Below are positions 36,109 through 49,350 of a DNA stretch of 64,000 nt, piece after piece. The translations under genes and the position numbers were made by a program. The notes under the pieces are model-generated. The model was given only the letters and a program-made list of their open reading frames with translations. It was not told the origin of the DNA and ran no database searches. How positions within the stretch are numbered: position 1 is the stretch's first letter; the number at the start of each line of letters is the position of its first letter. The DNA comes from Pipra filicauda (lineage: Eukaryota > Chordata > Aves > Passeriformes > Pipridae), in assembly GCF_003945595.2 (NCBI RefSeq), contig NW_024104551.1:1-64000 (forward strand), written 5' to 3'.

Positions 36109-37898
36109 GACTGATCACAGTGTCTCAATTCAAGACTCCATTAGCCAGTGTCCAGTGTCTTCTCTTCTTGCTCCAGACTCTGTGCACATGGGAGTTTTTC
36201 CAGAAGGGCCATCAGAAAGCCCTGAAGACAATGAGTTTATAATGTTGCAACCATCCATACTTTGGAGAGTTGCATCCTGCAGGCAGGTATGAAATGGCAA
36301 TGTGTAACCTCCCTAAATTATAATACACTTTATTGTAACTGAGACAGCCATCTGGTTTTGAATTAGGAAAGAGGAAGACAGCCTGATTGTTCTTTAAATC
36401 GTAAGCTCTTTGGAGCAGAAACAAGGGAGTGTTGGGTGTTCTTATAGAGAGCTGTTAAAGGAAATCAGAATGAGAGATGTTTTAGTACTAATACAATGAC
36501 TTAACAGTTGATTGTTTTCATTTTAGAGGTAAGAAGAGCTGAATAATTTGGTATAAAATACAGTTTTCCAGAAACCTGAACAAAACCAAACTGATCTGTG
36601 CCCTTATTCGCTTTGTCAGAAAAGTTGTGCTTTTCTACATATTCAGAAGATGACTCATCTCTTCCAAAGGAAGATCTTGTCTGCTAGTGGAGCATCAGAG
36701 CATCCTCAGATCTCATTTTTCTGCTTTGGTGTTTTGCCACAAACCAAAGGCAGATGTGAGTTTAATTTGGATTGTGCAATTACGTGTTATGAACCCTACA
36801 GGTTTTTGCTGTTTTCTGCAGCCACACTACTATGTCTGAAGTATCGTAACACCATTAACTTTTAAAAACATCTTATAAAATAAATTTGTTTTCATTTCAT
36901 GGTGGCAGGGATACAATCGTAGCAAATTGCTGGCGTAGGGACTTTGGTGAGTGTGATGGGAAGCATCATGCCTTTCAGTGGAATGGTTTGATGTGGTAGA
37001 AGTCAGTCTGTATTTTCAAGTCTGCATCTCAGATGGCACCAACAGGGAATAAAATGCTCAGTGTCTCGTTTTGATGATGACAAGTTTTTACCACACAAAT
37101 AGACTTCTGCTGAAAAAAAAAAAAAGGTTACTAGAGCCACAACTTTTAAATGTATGAATCTTCATTGAGAAAAATATTCTGATATCTACTAAGACCCTTG
37201 TAAAGGTGTTTGCAAAACTACATTTTTGAGACAGTCAACTGATTGCTAATGAATATTTAAAAACCACCAACACTCCTTCTCTCCTACTTCAATTTATGTC
37301 TAGCCATGGCCTTCTACCTAAGAGATACTTGTCATCTAGGACTAAAAAATGAAGACAAAAAGCCCCTTTTGAAATCAGATATCAGTGCTTCCCCTTCAAG
37401 AAGCCTCCCAAGCTCATGTTGCAATCCCAGGTGAGAAAAACATGGACTTCAGTGCATCCAAAAGTTTTTAGCTTTCATTTTTTCTCACAGTCCTCATCCT
37501 TCTAGTCCAACTACATCAAGAACATATGACAAATACATCTGATTGGTTTTCATTGTTTGCTTCATTTTAAAGCAACATGCATTTGAAAGCAAACCTTTCA
37601 ACGAACCTGACCCAGCTGTTCATTCACCATTTTCGAAAGTCATCTTGATCTGTAATATCAGGCCCAACAAAAATAATTGTCCAAAATACAGCAGTGCTGA
37701 GCAGTCCAGGCTCCTATCAGAGAAGTAACAGGGATAAATTAGTTTTCTTTCTATTTTAGATTTTCTAGGGGAAAAAAAAATATTCCAGGCTATAAGAGAG
37801 AGACTTTGAACATCCTATAGCCCTGAATATCTGCTGCTCTTGTTAGTTTTCTCTCCAAATTCCTAAAATTAGCTGTATTAGGCAATAATATCACATAC

Positions 37899-37913
37899 CC
37901 GTTAGATGGCGCT
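37899..37913 (+). promoter_or_regulatory. CTCF-like motif
   Basis: CCGTTAGATGGCGCT matches the CTCF core CCASYAGRKGGCRSY at 13 of 15 positions, including the invariant AG and GGC, and contains the CpG typical of methylation-sensitive sites. It is in the same orientation as the motif at 27847, about 10 kb away. Confidence 0.4.
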
Positions 37914-37970
37914 GTTAGTTTCTGCTTTTCCCTCCAACACACCTGCTCAGTTTTTAGACAGAAGTGGGTC

Positions 37971-38004
37971 AAAAAAAAAAAAAAAACAAACAAAAAAACA
38001 AAAC
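37971..38004. repeat. A-rich AAAC tract
   Basis: A run of about 16 A is followed by CAAACAAAAAAACAAAACC. It could be the tail of an old retrotransposed copy, but the upstream sequence does not resemble one I know. Confidence 0.8.
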
Positions 38005-38413
38005 CTAAGTTACTACAGATTTGGGTTGTGTGTGAGTCCTTTCTTTGGAGTCCGGGACAAAGGGACCAGTCTGCACAGAGCCGATTCACACAGATGTTTT
38101 GGGTTCCCCTGGCTGGAGCTGTGACCACTCCACGCATCCAATAATAATCCCCTGTGATTGTCACTTCTGTTTTGGAGCTGTTTAGCTGGACAAACACGTA
38201 ATTTTAATGGTAATTTCTGCACTCCTGGATGTATAGACATCTGGCATTTCCCAGGTACAGAACGTACTATACAGCCGGTTCTTGGCTGGACTCCAGTGGG
38301 ATTATTTCTCCACCTCCTACCCTTTCCCTCTCTGTTTGGCTGCCTTATATGAAAGGACAGTTGTTACAGAGTGTGCTTAAGAAGATACGAGCAATTTCCT
38401 GCTCTGTCCCTGA

Positions 38414-38434
38414 CCCCCTCCCCCCCTGCCCCCC
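38414..38434 (-). other. Potential G-quadruplex tract (minus strand)
   Basis: The plus strand has C-runs of 5, 7 and 6 separated by T and TG. The minus strand therefore offers four or more G-tracts of at least three with one- to two-base loops, which fits the canonical G-quadruplex rule. Confidence 0.55.
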
Positions 38435-39144
38435 AAAACGAATAAACAACATTTCAGGCTCAATGCCCCTCTTTTCCTCAGGAGTTTTTGCCAAATGCTG
38501 CCAGTACATAGCTCTGTGAAGGAAAATTGGTGGGTTAGAACAAACATCCAAAAGACACAAAAGCAGATCGAACAAAAATATTTTTCGCAGCTCCATGGAG
38601 GTAAAGTGGGGTCCATGACAGCTGATTTTAAAAGCACTATAGTTAAGCACAAGCAACAAAATGATCAGAAATAGATGGCCATCAATTCTCAGCTTTTCTC
38701 ACAGAAGAAGAGAAATTCTTTTCCCTTACAGTTTTACACTTTTAATTTTTTTTTCCTTTCCTTTTCCTTTTTTATTTTTACCATATTCACCGGGGGGTGG
38801 GGGGAAGATGAGCAAAATGAAGAAATATCATGCTCTAGTAAAAATCAACTACCTTGAACTCCAGAAGTTTGGGAGATGCAGAATAATTGAAGCCATGTTT
38901 GGACTTGTGTTTCTCAGCTGACCAACCATTAAACTATAAAGAGTTTCTTCTCATATATACCAATCTCTTAATGTAGCGTTTGATTGTAAATTCAGACTGC
39001 AGTGTTTGATTACAGAATACAGCACATGGAAGCTTTTAGAAACAAAATTATGAACATTTGAACTGCCTTCTATGCTCAGATTGTTGGTTTTGTGAAACTC
39101 GTAGGAAAGTAAACATCCTTGTTATCTCTGCTTCTTGAAACACT

Positions 39145-39320
39145 TGAAAGTGTGGTCAGAAGGGACTGCCCAGGGAAGGATGGTGAAGCCACCATCCCTG
39201 GAGGTGTTTAAAAGACTTGTAGATGTGGCACTTGGGGACACGGTTTATGGTGGGACTTGGCAGTGCTGGGTTGATGGTTGAACTGATGACCTTAGAGGTC
39301 TTTTTTAACATATATGATTC
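39145..39320 (+). mobile_element. CR1 LINE fragment, 3' end
   Basis: GACTGCCCAGGGAAGGATGG, CCATCCCTGGAGGTGTTTAA, GATGTGGCACTTGGGGACAC and CTTGGCAGTGCTGGGTTGAT, ending in a worn TATATGATTCTGGTTCT tail. Confidence 0.92.
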
Positions 39321-42300
39321 TGGTTCTTTCGAGGAGAAAAAAGAGTTCTGAAGAAGAGAGAGGGGACATCTCAAGTGAATGAGCCCTAACAGAGTTTCTT
39401 AATCCAAGGAAATCCTTGTTGGTGTTATTCCTGGGGTAGCATTGCTCTTTTACATTTCTAGATCCCTCATAGGGCTTAGAAAACCCCTTTCTAATATGTT
39501 TTGGAAATGTTGTTGTTTTTTTTTCCCCTTGCTTTTTTCGTCAGCTTTTTCACTCAGCAGCCTTACTCATGACAAAGCAATGCTGGCTCATACAACACAA
39601 TCTAAAATATTGCCTCTTCTACACACGTTACTTGTATTTCTCGTGACCCAGGAGGTATGAACTCTGAACAAAGCTTTCCACAGGGGTATTTAGAATTTTC
39701 TGTACTTTATATACAGCTACCTATAAGATCTGTAGGACTACAGACATATATGAACCCTCTACACCTTCAGTTGAGTTAGATGGCTTCAGCCACAAGCATT
39801 GAAGTTATTCCTGAGATGAGATTGAAGCCACATTAAGCTTCACATTAGTCCCTTTACACTGGGGACATACGAGTCTGGGTGCTTTGGTAGTGCACCTAAA
39901 TGCCTCCATTTAAACGACACATAGCTTTGAAATGAAATGTTAAAAAAAAAAAAAAAAAAGGCAAAATTTTCACTACCTTCATGCTCATTTATCACTTGTA
40001 AGTGAAAGTTTTCCTAATGCCACAATTTACTCTGTGGTCCTCTTGATGAAAGTCAGAATTAAGGCACTCAGAAATAATCCTCCCTCATTCAGTTTCAATC
40101 AAGCTGCTTTTGGTAAATCCTTGGAGGATTCTTAAATTTGACTCAATCTGCATCCACTGTAGAATCTCTTCCCACAGCAGCTGCTGCAGAAATGGACCGT
40201 CTTTGGGGACACCTCAAAACAACAGCATCCTCAGAACCATGAGGTTGATTTAAACGACGTTTTGATTTTCTGAGTAGCTTTGTGACAGCCAGGATGGAAA
40301 TGTCAGTATTCTCAGTCTAATTCCATGAAGAGCAGCCATTGCAGACCCAGAGATGGGACTAGATATCTTTACAACTGCTTTCCGTTTTGCTGTCAGTGGC
40401 AATCGTCGTGGTGGCCAAATCTGACCTTGTCTGGGGAATTTTCACACACAAACACACCTACTCACTGGTGCACAGACATATATATAAGAAAATATATGAT
40501 AAAACTTAATATATTTCTAATATAAATCCATCAAATTAAAATAGGTACACTTGGGGGCACTGGAAATAGGGAAATATTGACTACAAATTAATTTCAGGAA
40601 GTTAGGAAGGTTGAAATGAACTGCTCTTGTAAAGAGACTTCACTGGGAGCAAAACAGTTAATTTTGTAGTACAAGTAGTTGTCTATCTCACTACACTTTC
40701 TGTCTTTTCTGCATTTATTTATTTATTTTGTGGTTAAAGCAAATACAGTGAAAAAGCCCAGAACAATCCAATGACTCCTTTTCTATTTTCTGTGGAATAA
40801 GCATGGAGGCACTATGTTTAATGGATATATGACACTGCACCAGAAGAAACTAAAAACTCCACTGTCTTTAAAAGTAAAGCAAATAGCCACCATCTATACT
40901 GCTTTGAGTCAGCAAGAAACAGCATCCTTCAGTGTTCTTTACTCTGGCAATGAAAATGCAGGTTTGAAGCAAATTGTGAAGCTGCTGATTCAAACTTTAC
41001 TTCATGTGTGCAGATGTGTATATGACACGCAAGGACAGACACACAAGAGGTGTGGCCACCTCAGAAATTCCTTCTTCAATTGCAGCAAATAATTGAAATT
41101 GATCTGGTGGTAAAGCTTTCAAATATTTGTGGCCACTTTTAATGTCATCTTGATAACAGATAGAGTGAACCTTAATTCAGGAAACCACGTTTAAAGCTAA
41201 ATGTTTGCTCTTACCCTTAATATGATGGACTTGAATACAATAAGCTCATTTTCTCCTTTCATGGTATACGTGAATAATTCACAGGGACTAAATTCCTTCA
41301 ATAAACTCTGCATTGTTGTGCAGATTTAATTATTTATGGCTATTGCTGAAGTATGGGCATTCATGAAATGGTGTAGATATTTGAGAGTAGCACAGAAAAA
41401 TGAACTAATGGTATAAAGTTGTACAAAGGGAATGGGCAGCACTAGGATCAAGGATTTGTCACTGTGTGGAGCCATTGTATGCAGTGCTGGGGCAATGCCA
41501 TTACTCATTGTTACAGAGATGGGGTAACACCCTGGCTGTTCCTGGGAAGATCAGACAGTTGCAGTTCAATGACTGGGGAGTTTCCCTCTTAGATTTATAC
41601 ATTTTCTTGGTCCCGGTGGGAACAACCAATTCCCATGATAATGCCCACAAGGCGTCTGAATCACGGCAGGGACATCCCCAGCCTGGGTGTACAACTCCTC
41701 AGATATATGTCTGATTTTTACGTGCTTTTCACTCGTTTCCGCAAAGAATGAGCTCAATTTTTAGAGCTAAAATCCTGCCCATCAACTGAAATTTATTCTA
41801 TAATCACTTGATAGCACCTTTTTTCCCAAATGGGTAAATGTGTATTCCTGAAGGAATCAAAGCAGTGGCTAGAGCACTCCTTACTGGTCCTGTGATGCTG
41901 TGAAGGAGGTACTTTACAAAAGGTTCCATCCAAGCCTAAATTGTATTTCAGTGGCATGGACTGATGCAGCTTTTAATCTAGAAAGTCAGCTACTGATTGA
42001 ACCTAGGACATGCTGAGCTCTAAGCTGAACCCAGTAGTCAAAATATTTTAAGTGGAGGCTGTAAGGTTCCTTTCACTGCATCGGCATCTTACTGACCTTA
42101 AATATGGAGTTTCATTCTTTGCTTGACTGAGGCAGATCCAGTTGATCTGGGTAGAATAGGTATCATCATTTGGGTGATTAGTAGTATGTCAAGGAAGCAC
42201 ATCTTTTGGTATTTTACCTATAACTTATCAGTAATGTGAAAGACTGTTGGATTACCATGATTGGAAGAGGAGCATATCCATGGTTTGGAAGAGGTCAGGT

Positions 42301-43119
42301 AAATCGTGGGGCTGGGCTTCAATTCTCAGTGAGGAGAAATGGAGACCTGAAAATATGAGGAGACAGAATGTGACTCTAAATGACTGGGGACAACTTGGTG
42401 AAAATGTGCACACATTATAAAGAGCTGATAAAATTACAGAAAATTGTGTGCTCAGTTTTCACAGTGAGACTGCAATTTGCTGCTGCTTTCTGGAGAGACT
42501 TCTCACTGTTTGGAGATATTCAAACAACTACTTGATGTGAGGCACAGCACAGTTCTGTTACCATACTACATCAGTAATTATTTATTCTGATTGTGCTTGA
42601 GTGGAGATGAAGGGACTGATACACCAACAGGGAATATTTACTCCCCTATTGGTACCTAAAAATTTCATGAAAGGAAGCTGAAAAACCAAATTATTACCTC
42701 TTCTGCTTGTCAATTGAGGATGTGAGTACAGTTAGAGATGGAACAGAAGATAGATTCTTTCAAGAAAAACCCTTTTGTTGAGGATTTTGTTCCAGTTTCA
42801 TCTTTGGACAAATATGAAAAAAAAAACCAGAAACCAAAACTCAGTGAAAGCCAGAAATGTTGCTTCTTTTTGGTTTTTAATTGTATCCTTTTCTGGTATT
42901 TCTAGAAATAGTATGACATTGGAGCAAATTCCTACAGGTTAAAAGTGTAACCATGAAGGTGGTGCATGTCTTTAGATTTTTCTCAAATATGCATCCTGTC
43001 GACTTGAGCGATGGTATACCAGTATAAGAACAAGGTTTTCCCTCTCAAGAAATAAGAAGATCTTTGGACTCCTAAATTCGGACCTCTTAATATTGGAATT
43101 TGATCCTCTCTAGAGAATC
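39321..43119. other. Single-copy DNA, no gene seen
   Basis: A18 at 39942-39959 and a weak ATTT repeat near 40715-40730. Frames are 92 codons or fewer and unrecognised. No CR1 or LTR was found in these 3.8 kb. Confidence 0.5.
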
Positions 43120-43370
43120 TCATAGAATCATGGAATCATAGAATCATTAAGGTTGGAAAATACCTTTAACATCATCAAGTCCAACCATCAACCCAGCACC
43201 AGGACCATGTTCACCACTAAACCATGACCTCCAGTGCCATATCCACACATTTTTTGACCACTTCCAGGGGTGGTGACTCCACCACATCCCTGGGGAATCT
43301 GCTCCAATGCTTTACAACCCTTTCTTTGAAAAAAAATCAATTCTAATATCTAATCTGAAGCTCCCATGGC
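43120..43370 (-). mobile_element. CR1 LINE fragment, 3' end
   Basis: The left edge TCATAGAATCATGGAATCA (several copies of the 9-bp tail unit) is followed by AAGTCCAACCATCAACCCAG, ACCATGTTCACCACTAAACC, TGGGGAATCTGCTCCAATGC and AATATCTAATCTGAAGCTCC. It is the same subtype as 1731, 35840 and 39145 in the opposite orientation. Confidence 0.94.
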
Positions 43371-45748
43371 GAGATATTACTTATGAAGTGAAAGGGGCAT
43401 TGCAAAAAGGAGAGAGACCAAGGACATGACCCAGTCCTTACTGATAGCCCTGGGAAGACCAAATAGAGTGACAAAGTTGTGGTCACAAAGACCAAGCAGT
43501 GTTGAATTCCCTACAATTTCACGTATAGGCTGTTCCTTTGCTTAGTACTGATGCACAATATGAAGCCTGTTTTGTACAGGTCCCTCCTCCCCACTCTAGG
43601 TGCACAGGGGATACTTCTGGGGAGCATTTTGATACTTCCAAATTCAGGTTTGTAACTTCTCTTTTCATTGTCAGTTCACATTTAGACTATATTCTTGTTT
43701 ATAAAACATTTGCCATTCAGCTGTGACAAAATCAATTTGTAAACTGCATTCTCTTTTAAGATAAATAAATCCATAGGGATTACTGAAAAAATCAGGGGCT
43801 TGGCATATTCCTAAGCTCCCAGACACAAGAGCAGAATTCTGCTCATAGTTACGCCACACAGTCCTGAGTAACCAAATTAGGATTCAGTCTGCCATCACCT
43901 AAACCCTGCAAATGATACAGTGAAATTGTGGGCTATTATTATGTACTCAGTTAGAGTGATTATGTATGGGACTGAGCCCAGTTGAACAGCCAAGGCCAGA
44001 CAGATCTTGTTTATTTGCTTGTAAAGCTTCTAGCACATTTCAACCATGGTATAAAGAAGAACCAATACCAAGTCTGACAGTAAAAGAACCCCGTGCAAAT
44101 TGAAAGTGATATGGTTGCTAGAGATTTAGGTACTACAGACAAAAAAAAAAAAGGAGAAAATAAAAGATAAAATAAGAGAAAGTCAATAATGAAATGGACT
44201 TCAAACCTTAAAGTACTTCTTTATAAAGACATGGCATCCACTCTTAAACCAAAGGAGGACACCAAAAGTATGGAATTATAATGTGTCAGTTTATCTGACT
44301 GGCAAACATCTGCATGCTCTTTTCAAATTTCTTGCTACACACGGATTTCTCTGACTGAATTAAGACCAAACAAAACCCATCAAGAGCACAAGCATATGAA
44401 TCTATTAACAAGTGAAGAATGTGTCTGGAGCAACAAACAAGAGAATATTTGTGTATTCAAACTGTGGAACACAAGTTCCTGGGATAAAAAAAAAAGGAAG
44501 AAAAGCAAGTCAACAAATGATCTGAAATTATGGGATATATCTAGACTAAAGGAAAGAAATATGCAAGCAATCTCATATCAATTTTAGCAAATTCAGTTTG
44601 ATATATATTTTTAGGCTCTCAGGAGAACGGCTTGAATTTCAAAGATGTTTCAGTGATACCTCTGGCTGAGACACAGTCTGGAATATTAAACTGCAGAGTT
44701 ACTATTTGCACAATTATATGTATCTGAAACAGTGGTCAAAAAAAATGAAAAAAAAAAGAGAAAAAACAACATCCCAAAAATAATCAACAAAATCCAAACC
44801 CCAATACTGAATATTCTACTGTGGCACTTAATTATCAGTCCCTGACTCCACCTCCAAATAATTTCTCTGAACCTGCTATACATTTTCATTTGACTCTGCT
44901 TCTCAAGTCCACCTGTGTCTTTACATATACTGGAAATTTCTTTAGGTGAGGGTTCTTTCTGCATAGTTGCTTTCTCTACTGAAGAAATCCCTGTATTTCT
45001 GGAATGCTGCAGTTCCTGACTCTCTATATTTCCTGACTAATTCTTTGATTTTGAGTGGGAAGTTACTAGCAATTGGTATGTTCAGAGAACCACAGTTCAT
45101 CCTTTCTTCCATTTTATTTAGATCCAGCTGGGAAAAAGTCTATTACTTTACTCAAAATGCCACATATCAGTTCCATTAATGAATGCAGAGGTAATGGAAA
45201 GTAAGTCCTACACTCTCACCATACCCTTTCATAAAAATAAAAATATATTGAGAGAGAATTTGAGTGTAAAATCTATGTAAATTTTGGTATAAGGTGTTAC
45301 TAAAGCCTATTCTTTCTTGAGGATAGACTTTCCTAATCTTATGAACAGTAGTACTCAGAAAACTCTATCCAAGGTGATGGGGTATGACTTCACTGAAAAG
45401 GTAAGTTACATATGCCTGAAAACAGTGAGATTTTTCAGTTAAATTGGGAAGTTTTGGGGGCATCTACTGACTGAAGCATGAAAATTGTTCTGCTGTAAGT
45501 ACAGGTGGCAATCTGTCTAATTCACAGTGCAGAGAGAAAGTAATCAGGTAAAACATATGAAATTTCTTTAAAAGCTTTCTGTTGTTCCCCTAGAGCCAGG
45601 TTTTCTTAGCATATCCCCAGAAATCACCTATCATTCTGTATATACCAATTTAACACTTAACTCCCTTTTCATGTCATCCTTGCTGTAATTCTGCTGCGTA
45701 GTCAGTTGATGTGTCTGAGATCACACTTGTACAGTGCTGCCAGAGGCA
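43371..45748. other. Single-copy DNA, no gene seen
   Basis: An A12 run at 44141-44152 and an A-rich tract near 44739-44768. Frames are 95 codons or fewer. Nothing recognised. Confidence 0.5.
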
Positions 45749-45834
45749 AACAGGTTGGAACAAGTTGCCCAGAGAAGCTGTGGATGACCCATCCCTGGAA
45801 GTGTTCAAGGTTGGACGGGGTTTTGATTTTATGA
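45749..45834 (+). mobile_element. Internally deleted CR1 fragment
   Basis: AACAAGTTGCCCAGAGAAGC, ATCCCTGGAAGTGTTCAAGG and TTGGACGGGG, followed directly by a TTTTGATTTTATGAGG tail-like end. The usual 100 bp between these parts is missing. Confidence 0.8.
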
Positions 45835-48800
45835 GGCATAAACCTGCTAGAGTCCTATGGAAGTAGAAGGTATTTGCCAAGCACAGACAGGTCCTTTCTA
45901 ATATTTCTTGGACAACCAACCCTTGAAAACAAAGCCTATAGATAATGATGATGGAGTTCACTTGGAAATTCAGACAAATTTAGGTGGCTACAGTACAGAT
46001 GTCTACACTGGAAAGATTTGTGAACATTTCTGTAAGTGACTGAGAATACAAATCCTGCTTTTAATCCGATAGATTCTATGAAGATTGACACCATGGTAAT
46101 GAGAATGCAGTTTGGGCATTATGAAGCACTTGAGTCCTTCAAACAAAATGTGTTTTAACACACCAGACTGAAAGCTCTGTGTTGAGGGGCAAGAATTTTG
46201 TGCACTTTTTACTGCACAAGTAAGAACAAGGCAAATTAGAATAAGGCAGTGCTAGATCCTGAGACTAAATAAAAGAACATTAGAAATATCTTCCTTTATC
46301 AAGCGCAGCCACCAAGTGGTTTTCTCCTTTTTCGTTCTTCCCAACCAGTAATCTTCAGTGATGCACAAATTCAACGCTGTTCACCAGGGATTCCTCCTCC
46401 TTCTCAAGTCATTTATTGTGGTGCCTTCTCTAGAACAGTCCATTTGTCCTCTGCGTTTGTGTTGCAGACCTCTCCAAGGTCTCTTTCATTCTTTCTCCTA
46501 CAAGTGTTCCAAGGGAAAAATATCTCCTTCCTTTCAGTAGTTTCTGCAGCAGGCAGAGCAGAGACCCAAGCAGCATTCTGTCCTCCTTCCAGGCACTAAT
46601 AATGAAAACTATTTAATGAAGAAAACTATTTGTCGTGTTCACTCTATGAAACCACTTCAGAACAAATTAAATAGACCCCTTACAGCTGGTGTCTAGAAGG
46701 TCAATTGTGTTCTGGGTTCTTCTGAGACCAAGAAGTTATTCAACTGCAAATGGGTTGAAAGATGAAATGGCTTATCTATAGATATGGTGTTCCTTCTGGT
46801 CTTCAAATCAGTGAGCATTTATTCAAGGTATCTTGCCTACATGGATATAAATTCAATCAAACCATGATAGGGACAAATCTCTTGCAGTGTGAGCTTGCAG
46901 TTATAACATTGTTTTAAGTTTCTTTTCAATTCTCTACACTTGACTCACCCTTGTTTACTGAAATATGAATATTAATGCTTTTGTTCATGTTTTCCTGACA
47001 CACTGCAAAAATCAGTGTTCTACTCAGGGTGATTATTCAGCAGGTATTAATGCTTCCTCATACAGCTGATATCCATTTTCTGCTGGATTTTTTTTCAATT
47101 ACAAATTAAAAACTGGTATGAAATTGTTACCACTGCAATCACAGTTAAGTCTATGAAGTTCATAAAAGGAGAGAGAGAAAAAAAGAAAGAACTGAATTGC
47201 AATAATACAAATCTGAATGCATGAAGTGCTGAATGCAAAATTGGGTAGGGTGTTGAGTGTCTGTGTGGGGAAATCAAACTAATGTTGCATTAAGGCAGTT
47301 TACCTCTGTCACTTAAATGTCACCAGGTGATAGAAAAGCACGAGCTGTAGTTCTTTCAATGAAAGGAAACCTCTTTCTGAGCTCAGTGAAGCCACTGTGG
47401 ATCTTTGAACTACTTCCATGAGATTTGTCTTCTTCAAACACAACATGCTTCCATTTCAGCGTAACATGAGCAATAAACAATATAACGTGGCTTCAAACAA
47501 AGAATACCCATAAAGCAGAGATCCAGTATGATTTTTGTGAGAGTAGACAATATCACCCACCAAGTGAAGAAGCCTTTCTTTGATATCAAGATACCAAATT
47601 TGAATGTCAACATTTGAGATTGATTGTTAAAAATTTTCTCTCAGCAGAAAGGTGCTAACTACTACTCCTTTTTTAAGAGTAGTAATAGTAATAATGCTCT
47701 TGGTCCTTTGACCCTATTTCTTACAACAAAAAAATAATTGTGATGTGTCTTGTCAGAAAACAGAGGTGGTGTCAAATCACTCAGACCTAAAGATGATGTA
47801 TTAAATCTCTGTATCTGTGATTTTCTGACCTGCCCTTCTCTTCCCCAGAGAGCACTCTGCTTTATAATCATCTTTTCAGGGAGATAGAGTAATTTTCATT
47901 GAAGAGAAAAAAATTTTGAATTAAGTTCTTTATGCAATTTAAAGCACTGTAGGTAGTGTGAAAAGTAAGCTAAGCAATGCAAAATGAGAGTTATTCATAG
48001 GAAATTTTTCTCAGCATTTTCACTGATATTTGGTTAGAGGGAAGTGCAAGATAATTTGTTTCTCCCTATTTCCACTCCGCAATTCATTTCTAGTTCTTGT
48101 ATCTCTCTGAAATGGTCAGAACAATTCTCTTCATAAGTGTCTAGTACATAACGTACAGCCTCCCTTCTCAGCCTCAATTCATGGCCTGCAATTCATTTCT
48201 ATAATCCAGACTTAAACTACCTTGCCTAGATCAATGCTAGCACTTAATTCAAGATGTTCTTGCATTTGAAAGATGCATAATCACGTGTAATACAGCACCT
48301 ATTAGTTTTATATCTTCTGTTAGGTGTGATAAAGTCTCTGACTATTGCAGGGGGCAGGGATTAGGTGCAACATGGAGGTTACAGAACTAAAAGAAAAGGA
48401 CATAAATGTATTATAGAAACCCCATCCCTCCTTCTTCTAAAATTTTCCATTGACAATCAAAACACAACTTCCAGCTACTCACTAACATGTTTTATTTCCT
48501 AAGTGGAAGTCAGAGTAAAAAAAAAAAAAAAAAATTAGTTTTACTCAAACTGAAAATTCCTGGTCATTCATCTAAATGTTTCTAATTGTAAAGCCTAGCT
48601 TGACCATTTAAATGCAGGCATGCTGGAGTCAATTTGTTTGTATAAAAGACACCTTTGGCTTTTGCGATTGAAAATGAGTAATGAAACTATTACTATCCTA
48701 GACTACAAAACACTTACTTATAACAAATCCCAAAGTATAGTCCTCATGTACTAATGACTAAGCAATTAATTGGTACCAGGACAAAGTGTTGGGAGAGGTT

Positions 48801-49264
48801 TACATGGAGACATATAATTATCATCAAATATTTCAGTTTTAGAATTATTGTATGACCTGTCCTCTGTATTTCATGTGTTGGAACAACAATATAACTATAA
48901 GTTAGTTGGCATTGATGATCCAGAATTCATTACAACAGTGATCCAAAGGCCTGTGACATGTACATCTAGTGGAGAGACATTAAATAGCAAGATGGATAGA
49001 ATAATTCCCCATTGTTATCTATCCTGACTGTGTGAGAAGTTTCTTCACTCACAGTTCCCTCTCCCTACCTTCCTTTCTCCTTGGCTCCCCTCAGGTCATA
49101 AACCTTAGAAACATCTAGTTACTAATGAGATTTTGAAATTGTAGCCTGCTCTCTTTTCTAACTGAGGTGGCATTTGATGGTTACTACCCTCTTCAGGTAC
49201 CTAGGCTAATACCTACAACCTTCTTAAAAAGGCAAACAAAATAAAGCCATCCTCCTTGATAACT
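45835..49264. other. Single-copy DNA, no gene seen
   Basis: A18 at 48517-48534. Frames are 69 codons or fewer. No repeat or RNA gene was recognised in 3.4 kb. Confidence 0.5.
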
Positions 49265-49350
49265 GAATCATAGAATCAAAGAATGATTTGGGTTGGAAGG
49301 GACCTTAAAGATTAATGAGATCCAAACCCCCTGCCGGGGGCGGGGACATC
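49265..49350 (-). mobile_element. Short CR1 fragment
   Basis: GAATCATAGAATCAAAGAAT, then TTTGGGTTGGAAGGGACCTT and ACCCCCTGCCGGGGGCGGGG, is the inverted last 85 bp of CR1. The rest is truncated. Confidence 0.9.

Larger units (their letters stand above)
36109..39144. other. Single-copy DNA with a CTCF-like motif and a C-rich tract
   Basis: Contains A13 at 37113-37125, a CTCF-like motif at 37899, an A-rich AAAC tract at 37971-38004, a C-rich tract at 38414-38434 and a T-rich tract at about 38744-38780. The 135-codon minus frame at 37790-38197 is the longest in the window. It runs through the A-rich tract (read as poly-F) and shows no domain, so it is not called as a gene. The block 38005-38330 is repeat-free and GC-balanced. 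Confidence 0.5.

Noticed and set aside
37790..38197. 135-codon minus-strand frame, the longest in the window
   Set aside because: It reads through an A-rich tract (poly-F in translation), has no domain, and overlaps several frames on both strands; expected by chance in 64 kb.
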